This document shows, piece by piece, positions 43,589 through 51,548 of a stretch of DNA of 64,000 bases (position 1 is its first letter; each line of letters starts with the position of its first letter). A program made the translations under genes and the position numbers. A model generated the notes under the pieces. The model searched no databases. It saw only the letters and a program-made list of their open reading frames with translations, and was not told the DNA's origin. Source of the DNA: Actinobacteria bacterium OV450 (GTDB taxonomy: Bacteria; Actinomycetota; Actinomycetes; Streptomycetales; Streptomycetaceae); contig LJCW01000109.1 of assembly GCA_001298555.1 (NCBI GenBank), forward strand, positions 1 through 64,000, given 5' to 3'.

Positions 43589-44058
43589 GGAAAGACTCCG
43601 GTCAGGTAGGAGATCGACGGCGGGCCCCACATCTTTCTCTCAGGACCTGTGTCACGGGACCGGACGCGCCCACGGGCCCCGGGCTCTCACCCGGTCAGCT
43701 GCCGGGCATGTACTGCCTGTGTCGCACGGCTCAGAGCTGCCGCCGTGCCGTACGTACGGTCGTCGGGACCAGCGGGAAAGTCCACGAAGAAACGCGCGGC
43801 GGGCCCGACGTCGGAACGCCGGCGCGGTCGTCGCCGAGGGCGAACAGAAGCCCTGCCCCACCGACCGTTTCCGGTCCGGCCCTCAGGCCGGACCGCGGCC
43901 AGGGCGGCAGTCAGCTGGCCGGGGCGACCAAGCGCCGGTGTTCCAGCCGGTCTGACCGCCCGGCCGAGAGGCGGGCCCGGACCTCAGCGAGGGACTTTTC
44001 CAGGGCTTCCAGGGCTTCCAGGGCGGTGCAGTCGGCCGTGTACGCCGCTTCCTGCCTG
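43589..44058. other. Intergenic region with a 9-bp triplicate repeat and a coding-like tail
   Basis: 470 bases between the CBM48 gene and the end of the RheA-like gene. On the minus strand, codons from about 44090 to the TGA at 43911 read with good coding bias (A-L-E-A-L-E-A-L-E-K-S-L-A-E-V, then R-L-E-H-R-R-L-V-A-P), in a frame different from the repressor. No start codon gives it a respectable length. Confidence 0.35.
43998..44024. repeat. Three 9-bp tandem repeats
   Basis: TTCCAGGGC is repeated three times (43998-44006, 44007-44015, 44016-44024). On the minus strand it would code for repeated L-E-A. Confidence 0.85.
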
Positions 44059-44763
44059 TCAGCGGCCGGCGGTTCCCCGTCCGCGGACGTCGTCCGGGGC
44101 GCTCCGCTGTTCGCGGGTGTCCTGGCGGAGCTGCTCGGTGTGCCGGGTCAGGGCGTCGATGCGTTCGGCGAGGCCGCCGTCCTGGGGCCGCAGATGGGCG
44201 CGGGCCGCGGCCAGGGGTTGCACCAGGCGGGCCGGGTCGTTGTCGGCGAGCGCCCGGTTCAGCTCGCCGACCGCGTCCTGGGCGCTGGTGGGAAGGTCGG
44301 TGAGGGCGGTGACCTGTCCGGCGAGGCTGCGGAGGTCGGCGGCGTTGGTGCGGGCCCACATGGTCACACTGCGGTCGGCGGCCCGGGTGTCGCGGGTTGC
44401 CTGGACGCGTTCCTCGCCGGTGCTGCCTGCTGCGCCGGGGCGCAGCCGCAGGTAGCGGCGTTCGGCTGCTTGTCGGCTGGCGACGCCGAGGGGGCTTGCG
44501 AGGTCTGCCCAGCTGGCGCCCTGGCCCCGGGCAGTTTCGATCAGTCCGCTTTCCCAGCCCGCGAGCTGTTCCCGGACTTCGCGCAGCATCAGGAGTGCGG
44601 CCAGCGCGGGATGGGGGCCTGCGTCGGCAGTGGGTGGCGCTGCGGCCGTTGAGGGTTTTTCGGACTGCTGCTGGGCGCCCTTCACGGTCTGACTGATGGC
44701 TTCCAGTGCCGCCGCGGCGGCGAGAAAGGGCACCGGCGCGGCCGGCTGGGGTTCTTCGCGCAT
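44059..44763 (-). CDS. rheA: RheA-like repressor of hsp18
   Basis: A 234-residue protein, close to the 231 residues of RheA, the thermosensing repressor of hsp18 in Streptomyces albus. The middle holds a helix-turn-helix-like segment (A-S-W-A-D-L-A-S-P-L-G-V-A-S-R-Q-A-A). The rest is helical and Ala/Gln-rich. As in S. albus it is divergently transcribed from hsp18, and the 129-base gap contains two copies of the TGTCATC-N5-GATGACA operator. At normal temperature the repressor should block both promoters and release on heating (known for RheA; inferred here). ATG 44763 has GGAGAAC upstream; a more distal ATG lies inside the operator and is unlikely. Confidence 0.78.
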   Translation of the reverse strand: MREEPQPAAPVPFLAAAAALEAISQTVKGAQQQSEKPSTAAAPPTADAGPHPALAALLMLREVREQLAGWESGLIETARGQGASWADLASPLGVASRQAAERRYLRLRPGAAGSTGEERVQATRDTRAADRSVTMWARTNAADLRSLAGQVTALTDLPTSAQDAVGELNRALADNDPARLVQPLAAARAHLRPQDGGLAERIDALTRHTEQLRQDTREQRSAPDDVRGRGTAGR

Positions 44764-44781
44764 GGGAGTTCTCCGTCTCAG

Positions 44782-44800
44782 TGTCATCCTCCAGACGACA
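44782..44800. promoter_or_regulatory. RheA-type operator O1 (imperfect)
   Basis: TGTCATC-CTCCA-GACGACA, one mismatch from the perfect inverted repeat. It lies 19-37 bases before the rheA ATG and probably mediates autoregulation. Confidence 0.75.
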
Positions 44801-44806
44801 CCCTGC

Positions 44807-44835
44807 TTGTCATCGTTCGGATGACATGTTACAAC
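44807..44835 (+). promoter_or_regulatory. hsp18 promoter
   Basis: -35 TTGTCA (44807-44812), a 17-base spacer and -10 TACAAC (44830-44835). The -35 and most of the spacer are covered by the perfect RheA-type operator, so bound repressor would exclude RNA polymerase. Confidence 0.75.
44808..44826. promoter_or_regulatory. RheA-type operator O2 (perfect)
   Basis: TGTCATC-GTTCG-GATGACA, a perfect 7-bp inverted repeat with a 5-base spacer, identical in form to the known RheA operator of S. albus hsp18. Its centre is 26 bases from the centre of O1. Confidence 0.88.
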
Positions 44836-44892
44836 GGAAGCACGTTGAAGCGCATTGGCAGTTTCTGCCTGAACCAATGGAGGTGTTTCGCG

Positions 44893-45327
44893 ATGTTGAT
44901 GCGCACCGACCCGTTCCGCGAGATGGACCGGATCGTCCAGCAGCTGTCGGGTACGTCGGGTACGTGGTCGAAGCCTTCGGTCATGCCGATGGACGCCTAC
45001 CGCGAGGGCGACGAGTACGTGATCGCGTTCGACCTGCCCGGTGTGAGCACCGAGGCGATCGACATCGACGTCGAGCGGAACATGCTGACCGTGAAGGCGG
45101 AGCGCCGCCCGGTCGCGAAGGCCGACTCCGCGAAGATGGAGCTCTCCGAGAGGCCGCTCGGTGTCTTCTCCCGCCAGATCATGCTGGCGGACACCCTCGA
45201 CACCGAGCACATCGAGGCCGGCTACGAAGCGGGCGTGCTGACCCTGCGCATCCCGATCGCCGAGCCCGCCAGGCCCCGAAAGATCAGCATCGGCGGCGAG
45301 TCCGGCCGCAAGCAGATCTCCGGCTGA
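44893..45327 (+). CDS. hsp18: Small heat shock protein HSP18 (Hsp20 family)
   Basis: A complete 144-residue small heat shock protein, one residue longer than S. albus HSP18. The start M-L-M-R-T-D-P-F-R-E-M-D-R is typical, and GGAGGTG lies eight bases before ATG 44893. The alpha-crystallin domain spans about residues 35-130, with G-V-S-T-E-A-I-D-I-D-V-E-R-N and A-G-V-L-T-L-R-I-P. It forms oligomers that hold unfolding proteins in the cytoplasm. Expression is expected to be controlled by the divergent RheA-like repressor through operators O1 and O2. It is the close paralogue of the partial gene at the left edge of the window. A hairpin terminator follows. Confidence 0.95.
   Translation: MLMRTDPFREMDRIVQQLSGTSGTWSKPSVMPMDAYREGDEYVIAFDLPGVSTEAIDIDVERNMLTVKAERRPVAKADSAKMELSERPLGVFSRQIMLADTLDTEHIEAGYEAGVLTLRIPIAEPARPRKISIGGESGRKQISG
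44964..45086 (+). repeat. 123-bp exact direct repeat with positions 1-123
   Basis: These bases are identical to positions 1-123 and in the same orientation, 44,963 bases apart. Similarity continues, less perfectly and without gaps, to the hsp20 stop codons and into the terminators. Confidence 0.95.
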
Positions 45328-45383
45328 AGCCCGGCACGAGTCGGCACGAGCCGGGACCAGCCGGCATGAGCCGGCACGAGCCC

Positions 45384-45429
45384 GCGGAGGGCGGGGGGAT
45401 GCGATCTCCCTCCGGCACCCGCCCTCCGC
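45384..45429 (+). terminator. Hairpin terminator after hsp18
   Basis: GCGGAGGGCGGG (45384-45395) pairs with CCCGCCCTCCGC (45418-45429), the same stem as at 401-446. Confidence 0.75.
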
Positions 45430-45468
45430 GACCCCTCGCCCTCTTCACCCCTTGTCGGAGGTGACGTG

Positions 45469-45864
45469 ATGTCGATGCGCAGCGAGTCGTTCCTGGCCCA
45501 CGTCCAGGAGCGAGGCGAGTACGAGACCACGCAGGAAGCTGATCGTGCCGCGCGTGTGGTCCTGGCGCTGCTGGGCGCCCATCTGGTCGGCAGTGTCCGG
45601 GCCGAGCTCGCTGCCCGGCTCCCCGAAACCTACGCGCTGATCCTGCTGAACCCCTTGCAGGCCGCGGAGCCGCTGTCGCCGCAGCGCTTCGTCCGTGCGA
45701 CCGCGGCCTGGATCGAGGGCGCCACCGAGGAGACGGCCCTGTGGGACATCGGGGCGGTGCTGTCCACCGCGGCCGCAGCCGCGGGCGACTCCCTCACCCG
45801 CGAGGTCCTCCTGCAGCTCCCGCCCGGCTACGACCTCCTCTTCGGCCAGCCCCAACCCACCTGA
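45469..45864 (+). CDS. DUF2267 family protein
   Basis: A 131-residue helical protein of the DUF2267 family, widespread in actinobacteria and cyanobacteria and of unknown function. Landmarks: F-L-A-H-V-Q-E-R-G, A-A-R-V-V-L-A-L-L-G, and L-P-P-G-Y-D-L-L-F near the C-terminus, with the repeated A-x-L-P pattern. GGAGG seven bases upstream supports ATG 45469. It lies 142 bases after hsp18 with a terminator between, so it is probably a separate unit, perhaps reached by read-through during heat shock. Confidence 0.88.
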   Translation: MSMRSESFLAHVQERGEYETTQEADRAARVVLALLGAHLVGSVRAELAARLPETYALILLNPLQAAEPLSPQRFVRATAAWIEGATEETALWDIGAVLSTAAAAAGDSLTREVLLQLPPGYDLLFGQPQPT

Positions 45865-45997
45865 CCACCACCGGCCGCGACCGGACCCTCCGCAGAGCTG
45901 ACGGGACCGCCGCACGCGGGCCGCGCAGCCGTCCGCCTGCCCCGCCCCCTGCATCGGCTTTCTGCGCTGATCAAAACCCTGCGGAAGGACATGATGC

Positions 45998-46348
45998 GTG
46001 CACGATGAGCAGCCGGTCGGCAGCGAAGGCATCGCCGTCGAGGTCCACGGCACCACAACGGTTGTCCGCCCTCACGGAGAAATGGACCTCGCCCGGGCCG
46101 ATGACCTCCGAAAGGTGCTGCTCGCGGCCCTCTCCGGTGATCAGCGTCCCCATGACGTCGTTGTCGATCTCCAACACCTGTCCTTCTGCGACTCCTCGGG
46201 CCTCAACGTGCTCCTGCATGCACGAGCCGTCGCTGCCAACAGCGGCCAGCACCTCTGCCTTGCCGCCCCCAGGGAGCAGTTCACGCGTCTGCTGAAGATC
46301 ACTGGTGCCGCGGATCTGTTCGTCGTCGAGCCGGTGCCCCCGTTCTGA
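45998..46348 (+). CDS. STAS-domain anti-anti-sigma factor (canonical)
   Basis: A 116-residue STAS protein with all canonical features: V-R-P-H-G-E-M-D-L, V-V-V-D-L-Q-H-L-S-F-C-D-S-S-G-L-N and L-C-L-A-A-P. The D-S-S-G motif carries the serine that RsbW-type kinases phosphorylate. When dephosphorylated by a PP2C enzyme it should bind an anti-sigma factor and free the sigma factor. GTG 45998 has GGAAGGAC about ten bases upstream. No kinase lies next to it; candidates are encoded at 2008 and 14045. Confidence 0.88.
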   Translation: MHDEQPVGSEGIAVEVHGTTTVVRPHGEMDLARADDLRKVLLAALSGDQRPHDVVVDLQHLSFCDSSGLNVLLHARAVAANSGQHLCLAAPREQFTRLLKITGAADLFVVEPVPPF

Positions 46349-46409
46349 GACGCCCCGGTTCTCGACGGTGCCCCAGAGGGCCGGGCAGTGGGGGCGAGCA
46401 AGCGGCGCG

Positions 46410-47366
46410 TCAGCCGCGTAGGGCGGGCAGGACGTCCTGCCGGTAGGCGGCGAAGAAGGCTTCCTGGTCGGCGCCGATCTGACCGATGTAGACCTCGTCG
46501 AAGCCGGCCTCGGAGTAGGCGCGGGCGGTCTGGATGTGCTGGTCGGGATCGTTGCCGCAGGTGACGGCGTCGGCGACCATCTCGCGGGTGACGAGCTCGC
46601 TGGCCTGTTCGAAGTGGGCGGGGGTGGGGAGGATCTGGGCGAGCTCGCCGGGCAGCAGCTCGGTCGGCCACAGCCGGTGCGCGGTGTCGATCGCTTTGTC
46701 CCGGTCGGCGTTCCAGCAGACCTTGAGTCCGCCGATGACCGGTTTGCCCTGGCCGCCTGACCGGTGGAACGCCCGGACGAGATCGGTGTCGGGGGTCATG
46801 GTGACGAAGCCGTCGCCGATCCGCCCGGCGAGCTCGGCCGCGTTCGGCCCGAACCCGGACACGTAAACGGGCAGAGGCCCTGCCGGCGGAGTGTAGAGGC
46901 GGGCGTTGTCGACGGTGTAGTGCCGGCCGCGGTGGTTCACGAGGCGTCCGGCGAACAGGTCGCGCATGACCGCGACGGCCTCTTCCAGCATGGCGGCACG
47001 TTCATCGAAGGGGGGCCAGTGGTCGCCGTGGATGTGCTCGTTCAGGGCCTCGCCGGTCCCCACTCCCAGGACGAAGCGTCCACCGAGCAGAACGGAGGAG
47101 GTGGCGGCTGCCTGCGCGGTGACCGTGGGGTGCAGGCGCACCGTCGGGCACGTGACCAAGGTCGTGACGGGCAGGGCGGTGGCCTGCGACAGAGCGCCGA
47201 TCATCGACCAGACGAACGGGCTGCTGCCCTGGGCCTCGTTCCAGGGGTGGAAATGGTCGGAGATCGCCAGGCGCGTGAACCCCGCCTCCTCGGCGCGTCG
47301 TGCCTGGTCCAACAGCTCACCGGGCGTGAACTCCTCGCAAGACAGGAAGTAGCCGTATTCGGTCAT
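46410..47366 (-). CDS. F420-dependent LLM-class oxidoreductase (FGD-like)
   Basis: A 318-residue TIM-barrel oxidoreductase of the luciferase-like monooxygenase superfamily, in the F420-dependent glucose-6-phosphate dehydrogenase-like group. Motifs: A-I-S-D-H-F-H-P-W, the non-prolyl cis peptide region V-T-C-P-T-V-R, L-G-V-G-T-G-E-A-L-N-E-H and G-F-G-P-N-A-A-E-L-A-G. Coenzyme F420 binding is inferred from the group. The substrate is uncertain; most Streptomyces homologues are not proven FGDs. ATG 47366 has GGGAGGAC upstream. Divergent from the carbonic anhydrase gene. Confidence 0.88.
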   Translation of the reverse strand: MTEYGYFLSCEEFTPGELLDQARRAEEAGFTRLAISDHFHPWNEAQGSSPFVWSMIGALSQATALPVTTLVTCPTVRLHPTVTAQAAATSSVLLGGRFVLGVGTGEALNEHIHGDHWPPFDERAAMLEEAVAVMRDLFAGRLVNHRGRHYTVDNARLYTPPAGPLPVYVSGFGPNAAELAGRIGDGFVTMTPDTDLVRAFHRSGGQGKPVIGGLKVCWNADRDKAIDTAHRLWPTELLPGELAQILPTPAHFEQASELVTREMVADAVTCGNDPDQHIQTARAYSEAGFDEVYIGQIGADQEAFFAAYRQDVLPALRG

Positions 47367-47703
47367 GGTCTTGTCCTCCCGATCAGTTGGTTCTCTGCGC
47401 GGGCCCCTCGTCAGCGGCTACCCCGCCGCCGCCCCAAGACACCGGTCCGCCCTCCCGCCACCGCCAGCCGCCACCCGTGGCCCAGCACTCGTCGGCCCCT
47501 CGACCGGGGGCGCACACCAGCGCAAGCCCTTGGACCTGACGGCACACGCCGAGCCGCGGCGCAGCCGGCAGGTCCCAGATCCGTTCGTGGGCCTTCTGGA
47601 CAGCGACCGTGAGGGTCATGCCGAAGACGGCGAGCGCGGCCAGTCCCCGTGTCCGGTGGGACCAGGCGCTGCGGCGGCTGACGCCGCCTCGTAGGCTGCG
47701 AGC
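47367..47703. other. Divergent intergenic region
   Basis: 337 bases between the oxidoreductase and carbonic anhydrase genes. GGCGGC-TGAC-GCCGCC forms a small hairpin near 47674-47689, and a -10-like TAGGCT at 47692-47697 lies six bases before the carbonic anhydrase ATG. Confidence 0.45.
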
Positions 47704-48345
47704 ATGACCGAGATCAAAACTCCGACGCCCCGCGAAGCATTCGAACTGCTCATGGACGGCAACCAGCGCTTCGTCCGCGGGGCCACCGAGCATCCGAACC
47801 AGGACGCCGCCCGCCGTACCGAGGTCGCACCGTCCCAGCAGCCGTTCGCCGTCCTGTTCGGGTGCTCCGACTCCCGCCTGGCCGCTGAGATCATCTTCGA
47901 CCGCGGCCTGGGCGACCTGTTCGTGGTGCGCACCGCCGGGCACGTCGCCGGCACAGAAGTACTGGGGTCCATCGAGTTCGGCGTGAGCGTCCTCGACGCG
48001 CCGCTGGTCGTCGTTCTCGGCCACGACTCCTGCGGTGCCGTTGCTGCGGCCTGCTCCGCCCTGGAGAACGGGCAGACGCCGGGCGGCTTCGTCCGTGACG
48101 TCGTCGAACGGGTGACGCCGAGCGTGCTGGCGGCTCGCGCCGCCGGGCGTGAGACGGCCGAGGAGATACTGGCCGAGCACATCGAGCACACCGTCGACCT
48201 GCTGCTCGAACGCTCCCGCGTGCTGGCCGAGCGGGTGGCCGCCGGCCGTCTGGGCGTAGTGGGGCTGTCCTACCGGCTGGTCGACGGCAGTGCACAGCTC
48301 GTCGCCTCCCGCGGCCTGGACGCGGCGGTTCCCACCGTCACCTGA
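47704..48345 (+). CDS. Beta-class carbonic anhydrase
   Basis: A 213-residue zinc enzyme interconverting CO2 and bicarbonate. Zinc ligands are present as Cys and Asp/Arg dyad in F-G-C-S-D-S-R and His and Cys in L-G-H-D-S-C-G-A. V-R-T-A-G-H and S-I-E-F-G-V are also typical. Length is normal and no signal peptide is seen, so it is cytoplasmic. The ATG lacks a Shine-Dalgarno and sits six bases after TAGGCT, suggesting a leaderless transcript. Confidence 0.94.
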   Translation: MTEIKTPTPREAFELLMDGNQRFVRGATEHPNQDAARRTEVAPSQQPFAVLFGCSDSRLAAEIIFDRGLGDLFVVRTAGHVAGTEVLGSIEFGVSVLDAPLVVVLGHDSCGAVAAACSALENGQTPGGFVRDVVERVTPSVLAARAAGRETAEEILAEHIEHTVDLLLERSRVLAERVAAGRLGVVGLSYRLVDGSAQLVASRGLDAAVPTVT

Positions 48346-48790
48346 TGTACGGCTCGGCCGCCGAGGCTGAGGTCCGGGGACCCGCAGAGGAGCGGAGCCG
48401 GTTGACGGTCCCGAGCCCCGGGCCCGCCCGTCCGGCAAGGACGCGAGGAAGCAGCCCTGCCGGTCGGGGGCGCAGCAACCCGTACAACGCCTGCACACAG
48501 GCGGCCGTCGAAACGGGAGAGCCACCGCGGCGTGCGCGTTCGTCGAACGGGTCGACGCCCCGGGGCGACCCGCCGTGCCCACGGCCCGGCGGGGCGCCCC
48601 GGAACGGTCGGACGAAAACACGTTGTCCGACCGGGGGCGGCAGGGGCGAGCGGCCGTACCTCCGCGTCCTCGCGCCGAGAGACGGGAGCCGCTGACACGA
48701 TGCGCCGACGCGCGGGTGGGGCGGGGTGCCAGCGCCGGAGCCGTGGTCGCTGTGCGGGCCGGCGGGTAACTGTCGCCCGTCGGACGTGGA
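48346..48790. other. Intergenic region, no gene seen
   Basis: 445 bases between the carbonic anhydrase stop and the methyltransferase remnant. Long open frames here are not supported by any recognisable product. Confidence 0.4.
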
Positions 48791-49120
48791 TCATCTGCGG
48801 CAGGCGGTCAACAGGGCGAACGAAAAGTACTCGCCGCGGTCCTTCATCAGCATGTCGATCACCGGCTGATTGGCCCTCTGCCGTCCGGCCCCTGCTCGGC
48901 GCAGGCACGTGCCCATAGCAGCCAGTCCCGCCAGGCGTCCTTCTGGAGCCGCGCGGACTTGACGTCCACCAGCTCGGTGACCCCCCACTGGAAGCGCCAC
49001 CACTCGGGCGTGTGCCAGGCGATGGCCTCCCACCCGACCACCTGCTTGATGTGGGCGGGGATCGCCCCGAGGTCGCGGATCTCCGGCCAGGCGGCCAGGC
49101 CGAAAGGCGCCGTCGTCGAT
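48791..49120 (-). pseudogene. C-terminal remnant of a SAM-dependent methyltransferase, frameshifted
   Basis: On the minus strand two fragments in different frames together match the C-terminal third of a class I methyltransferase. The first reads A-P-F-G-L, E-I-R-D-L-G-A-I-P-A-H-I-K, A-W-H-T-P-E-W-W-R-F-Q-W and W-L-L-W-A-R-A-C-A-E, and stops at 48859. The second reads M-L-M-K-D-R-G-E-Y-F-S-F-A-L-L-T-A and stops at 48791. The SAM-binding N-terminal half is absent: the frame upstream of 49120 turns into unrelated sequence next to the AraC gene. This is a decayed gene, probably truncated first and then frameshifted. Confidence 0.65.
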
Positions 49121-49309
49121 GCCTCGCGACCGACTCGTCCGACGGTCCGCGGTCGCGGATGATGGACGGATGAGATGGGCGACCCGGGGCATATGAGACA
49201 GCGCGGGGCGGGGCCTGTGAAGGCATCGCGGCGGTGCGCGACGGTCGCATGCACGGCGGCGGCCACCCGTCCCTTGGGGTCGACGATCCGGGCAGGAGGG
49301 CGAGTGAGC

Positions 49310-50230
49310 ATGGAGCAGGCGCGGTTTCGCAGCAACAACTTGGCGGAGACGGAAGCGTTCCTGTCGTCCTCGTACACGCCCATGACGATCGGCGGCGTCC
49401 CCGAACGCACTGGTGCCCGCATCGAGCGGCGTACCGTCGACGAGCTCACGGTGGATCGTCTCGCCTTCGACTTCACGATGTCGTACGACGCGCAGCCACT
49501 GGAGAAGATCTGTCTGATCACGGTCGACCGCGGAGTGCTCACCAGCGGCGAGGAGACCTGTGGTCCCGGGGAGACCTTCCTCGTCGCCCTGCCGGACGGC
49601 CCCTACGTGGGGGAGGTCCGTGGCGCCCGCTACACGATCGCGATGTTCGACACCAGCCTGCTGGAGGAGCTCGGCCAGGGGCCGGAAGCCGTCCGGCTCA
49701 CGGGACAGGTACCACTCGGCCCGGCCGCCAACAGGCTACTGGGCCGCACGGTCGCCCACATGCGCGACACGCTGCTCGTGCCCGGTTTCGCCGATCAGCC
49801 CCTCCTGACGGGCGCCGCGGCCCGGCTCATGGCCGCCACCACCCTCAGCTGCCTGCCGCACACCGGCGGCGGTGCCGAGGCCGGCCGGACCGATGGGCGC
49901 GACGGCACCAGCGACACGCTGCGCCGTGCCGTCTCGTTCATCGAGGACAATGCGCACCGCGACATCGGCCTCGCCGAGATCGCGGCCTCCGTCCCCGTCA
50001 CGCCGCGCGCCGTCCAGTACGCGTTCTCCCGGCATGCGCAGACCACACCGCTGGGGTATCTGCGCCGGGTGCGCCTCGCCCGCGCCCATGAAGACTTGAA
50101 GGCCGCGTCGCCGTCGCACACGACGGTCACCGCCGTAGCCCTGCGATGGGGCTTCGCCCACCCGGGACGCTTCGCCGTGGCCTATCGGGAGGCATACGAC
50201 CTCACCCCCGGCTCGACGCTGCGCGGCTGA
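49310..50230 (+). CDS. AraC-family transcriptional regulator
   Basis: A 306-residue regulator. The N-terminal 170 residues are an AraC-binding-like cupin domain (F-D-F-T-M-S-Y, G-P-G-E-T-F-L-V-A-L-P). The C-terminal 100 residues hold two helix-turn-helix motifs: D-I-G-L-A-E-I-A-A-S-V-P-V-T-P-R-A-V-Q and V-T-A-V-A-L-R-W-G-F-A-H-P-G-R-F-A. GGAGGG lies nine bases before ATG 49310. It is divergent from the methyltransferase remnant. The ligand is unknown. Confidence 0.9.
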   Translation: MEQARFRSNNLAETEAFLSSSYTPMTIGGVPERTGARIERRTVDELTVDRLAFDFTMSYDAQPLEKICLITVDRGVLTSGEETCGPGETFLVALPDGPYVGEVRGARYTIAMFDTSLLEELGQGPEAVRLTGQVPLGPAANRLLGRTVAHMRDTLLVPGFADQPLLTGAAARLMAATTLSCLPHTGGGAEAGRTDGRDGTSDTLRRAVSFIEDNAHRDIGLAEIAASVPVTPRAVQYAFSRHAQTTPLGYLRRVRLARAHEDLKAASPSHTTVTAVALRWGFAHPGRFAVAYREAYDLTPGSTLRG

Positions 50231-50624
50231 CCGAGGAGCGGCCGGGAGAGCCAGGTCACGGTCACGGGCCTTCGTCGGCGGTGAGCGGCGGTGTCGGGCG
50301 CCCCGACCGGTCCCACTCCCACACCACCGCGGACGGGGAACTCGACAGCTTGCCCGATCCGACGGCCTGGCCAACCCTGCCGGAGGCCACGGTGCCCCAT
50401 CTGAGCGAGGGGCAGTCCGGCAAACGAAGCGCGGGAGCGTCGCGCTGTCCGGTCCGAACCCGCCATTGCCGCCCCGCGCCCTTGGCGGGCACGGCGGCGC
50501 AGCCGGTTCGGCGCCTCCCGGAGTCGCTGCGGAGACTTCGCTGTGCAGGCTGACGGGCGACGTGTGAGACGCCAAGGTCGAAGGGGGGATGACGGTCGCG
50601 CAGCATCGGTGTCAGGAGTCGGGC
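50231..50624. other. Intergenic region
   Basis: 394 bases between the AraC gene and the STAS gene. No convincing gene or promoter was seen. AGGAG near the right end is the ribosome binding site of the STAS gene. Confidence 0.4.
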
Positions 50625-51428
50625 ATGATCACGGGGTTGCACGTCAGCCACCCGAGGGCGCCCACGGGCACGCGCGTGCTGGCCTTGAAGGGCGAAGCGG
50701 ACATCGACGGCGCGCCGCTGCTCGCCCGCGCTCTCAAGGAGGCGCTGGACGGCGCCGAGGCGCCCATGACGCTGGTGGTCGACTGCTCGGGCCTCCGGTT
50801 CTGCGACTGCGCCGGACTCAACGAGTTCCTGCGGGCCCGTCGTTCCGCCGCCACAGCGGGCATCGCCGTCCGACTCGCCGCCCCCGGGCCCCAGTTCACC
50901 CGCCTGCTGGACCTCACCGGCACCTACGGCCTCTTCGACGTCCAGCCCGCCCTCGACCCGACCCGAACAGGGATGTGCATTCAGGCATCGGCCCTGGCCG
51001 CGCAGGTCGAACTGCAGGCCAGCAGCGGGCAGTGGGAGCTCTCCCGCGATGAGATCGCCCTGGCGCACTCCACCTCCGCACACCTGGCCGAGGCCGTCGG
51101 CCCTGCCACCGTGCAGGAAGCACTCCCGGGCATCGAACGCCTGGAACGCCTGCGCGAAGCCCTCGCCGCCCTGGCCATCGGCATCGCCCACACCCACGGC
51201 CAGCTGGCCTGGTTCCTCGCCCGGACCGCCACGGTCCTGGCACCCGTCCTGCAGTGGCGGGCCCTGACCGCCGACGGCGAACGGGCCCTCGGTACCGTCG
51301 TCCCCTCCGCCGCCGAGTTCACCGACGCCGAGGACGCGGTCCGCCTCGTCCACACCCTCCTCGCCCGCACCACCTCACACGGGCCCGGCACGAAACCCGT
51401 CTCCGTCCAACCGGACACCGTCGGCTGA
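50625..51428 (+). CDS. STAS domain with C-terminal helical extension
   Basis: A 267-residue protein. The first 110 residues are a STAS domain (V-L-A-L-K-G-E-A-D-I-D-G, L-V-V-D-C-S-G-L-R-F-C-D-C-A-G-L). The usual acceptor D-S-S-G is D-C-A-G, so Cys replaces the phosphorylated Ser. The remaining 150 residues are helical (L-E-R-L-R-E-A-L-A-A-L-A-I-G-I-A-H) and contain no named domain. AGGAG six bases upstream supports ATG 50625 rather than the ATG at 50589. The protein may be a non-phosphorylatable antagonist or a stress-sensing scaffold; the Cys could respond to redox (speculative). Confidence 0.8.
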   Translation: MITGLHVSHPRAPTGTRVLALKGEADIDGAPLLARALKEALDGAEAPMTLVVDCSGLRFCDCAGLNEFLRARRSAATAGIAVRLAAPGPQFTRLLDLTGTYGLFDVQPALDPTRTGMCIQASALAAQVELQASSGQWELSRDEIALAHSTSAHLAEAVGPATVQEALPGIERLERLREALAALAIGIAHTHGQLAWFLARTATVLAPVLQWRALTADGERALGTVVPSAAEFTDAEDAVRLVHTLLARTTSHGPGTKPVSVQPDTVG

Positions 51429-51548
51429 GGCCGATCCTGAAACGCGCAGCCGATGCTCTGGAGGATCCCGAGCGCTTTCCGGGTGCATGAAGCCGCGTTC
51501 CGGGGAAGGCGCTCTGTTGATTCGTACACCTGAGGAGGGACGGACACC

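Noticed and set aside
47383..47619. 78-codon minus-strand frame between the LLM oxidoreductase and carbonic anhydrase genes
   Set aside because: It has no ribosome binding site, a Trp/Gly-rich end and no family; probably an intergenic open frame.
48270..49250. Long minus-strand frame across the carbonic anhydrase end and the methyltransferase remnant
   Set aside because: Arg/Pro-rich translation without any domain; the recognisable fragments are in the other two frames.
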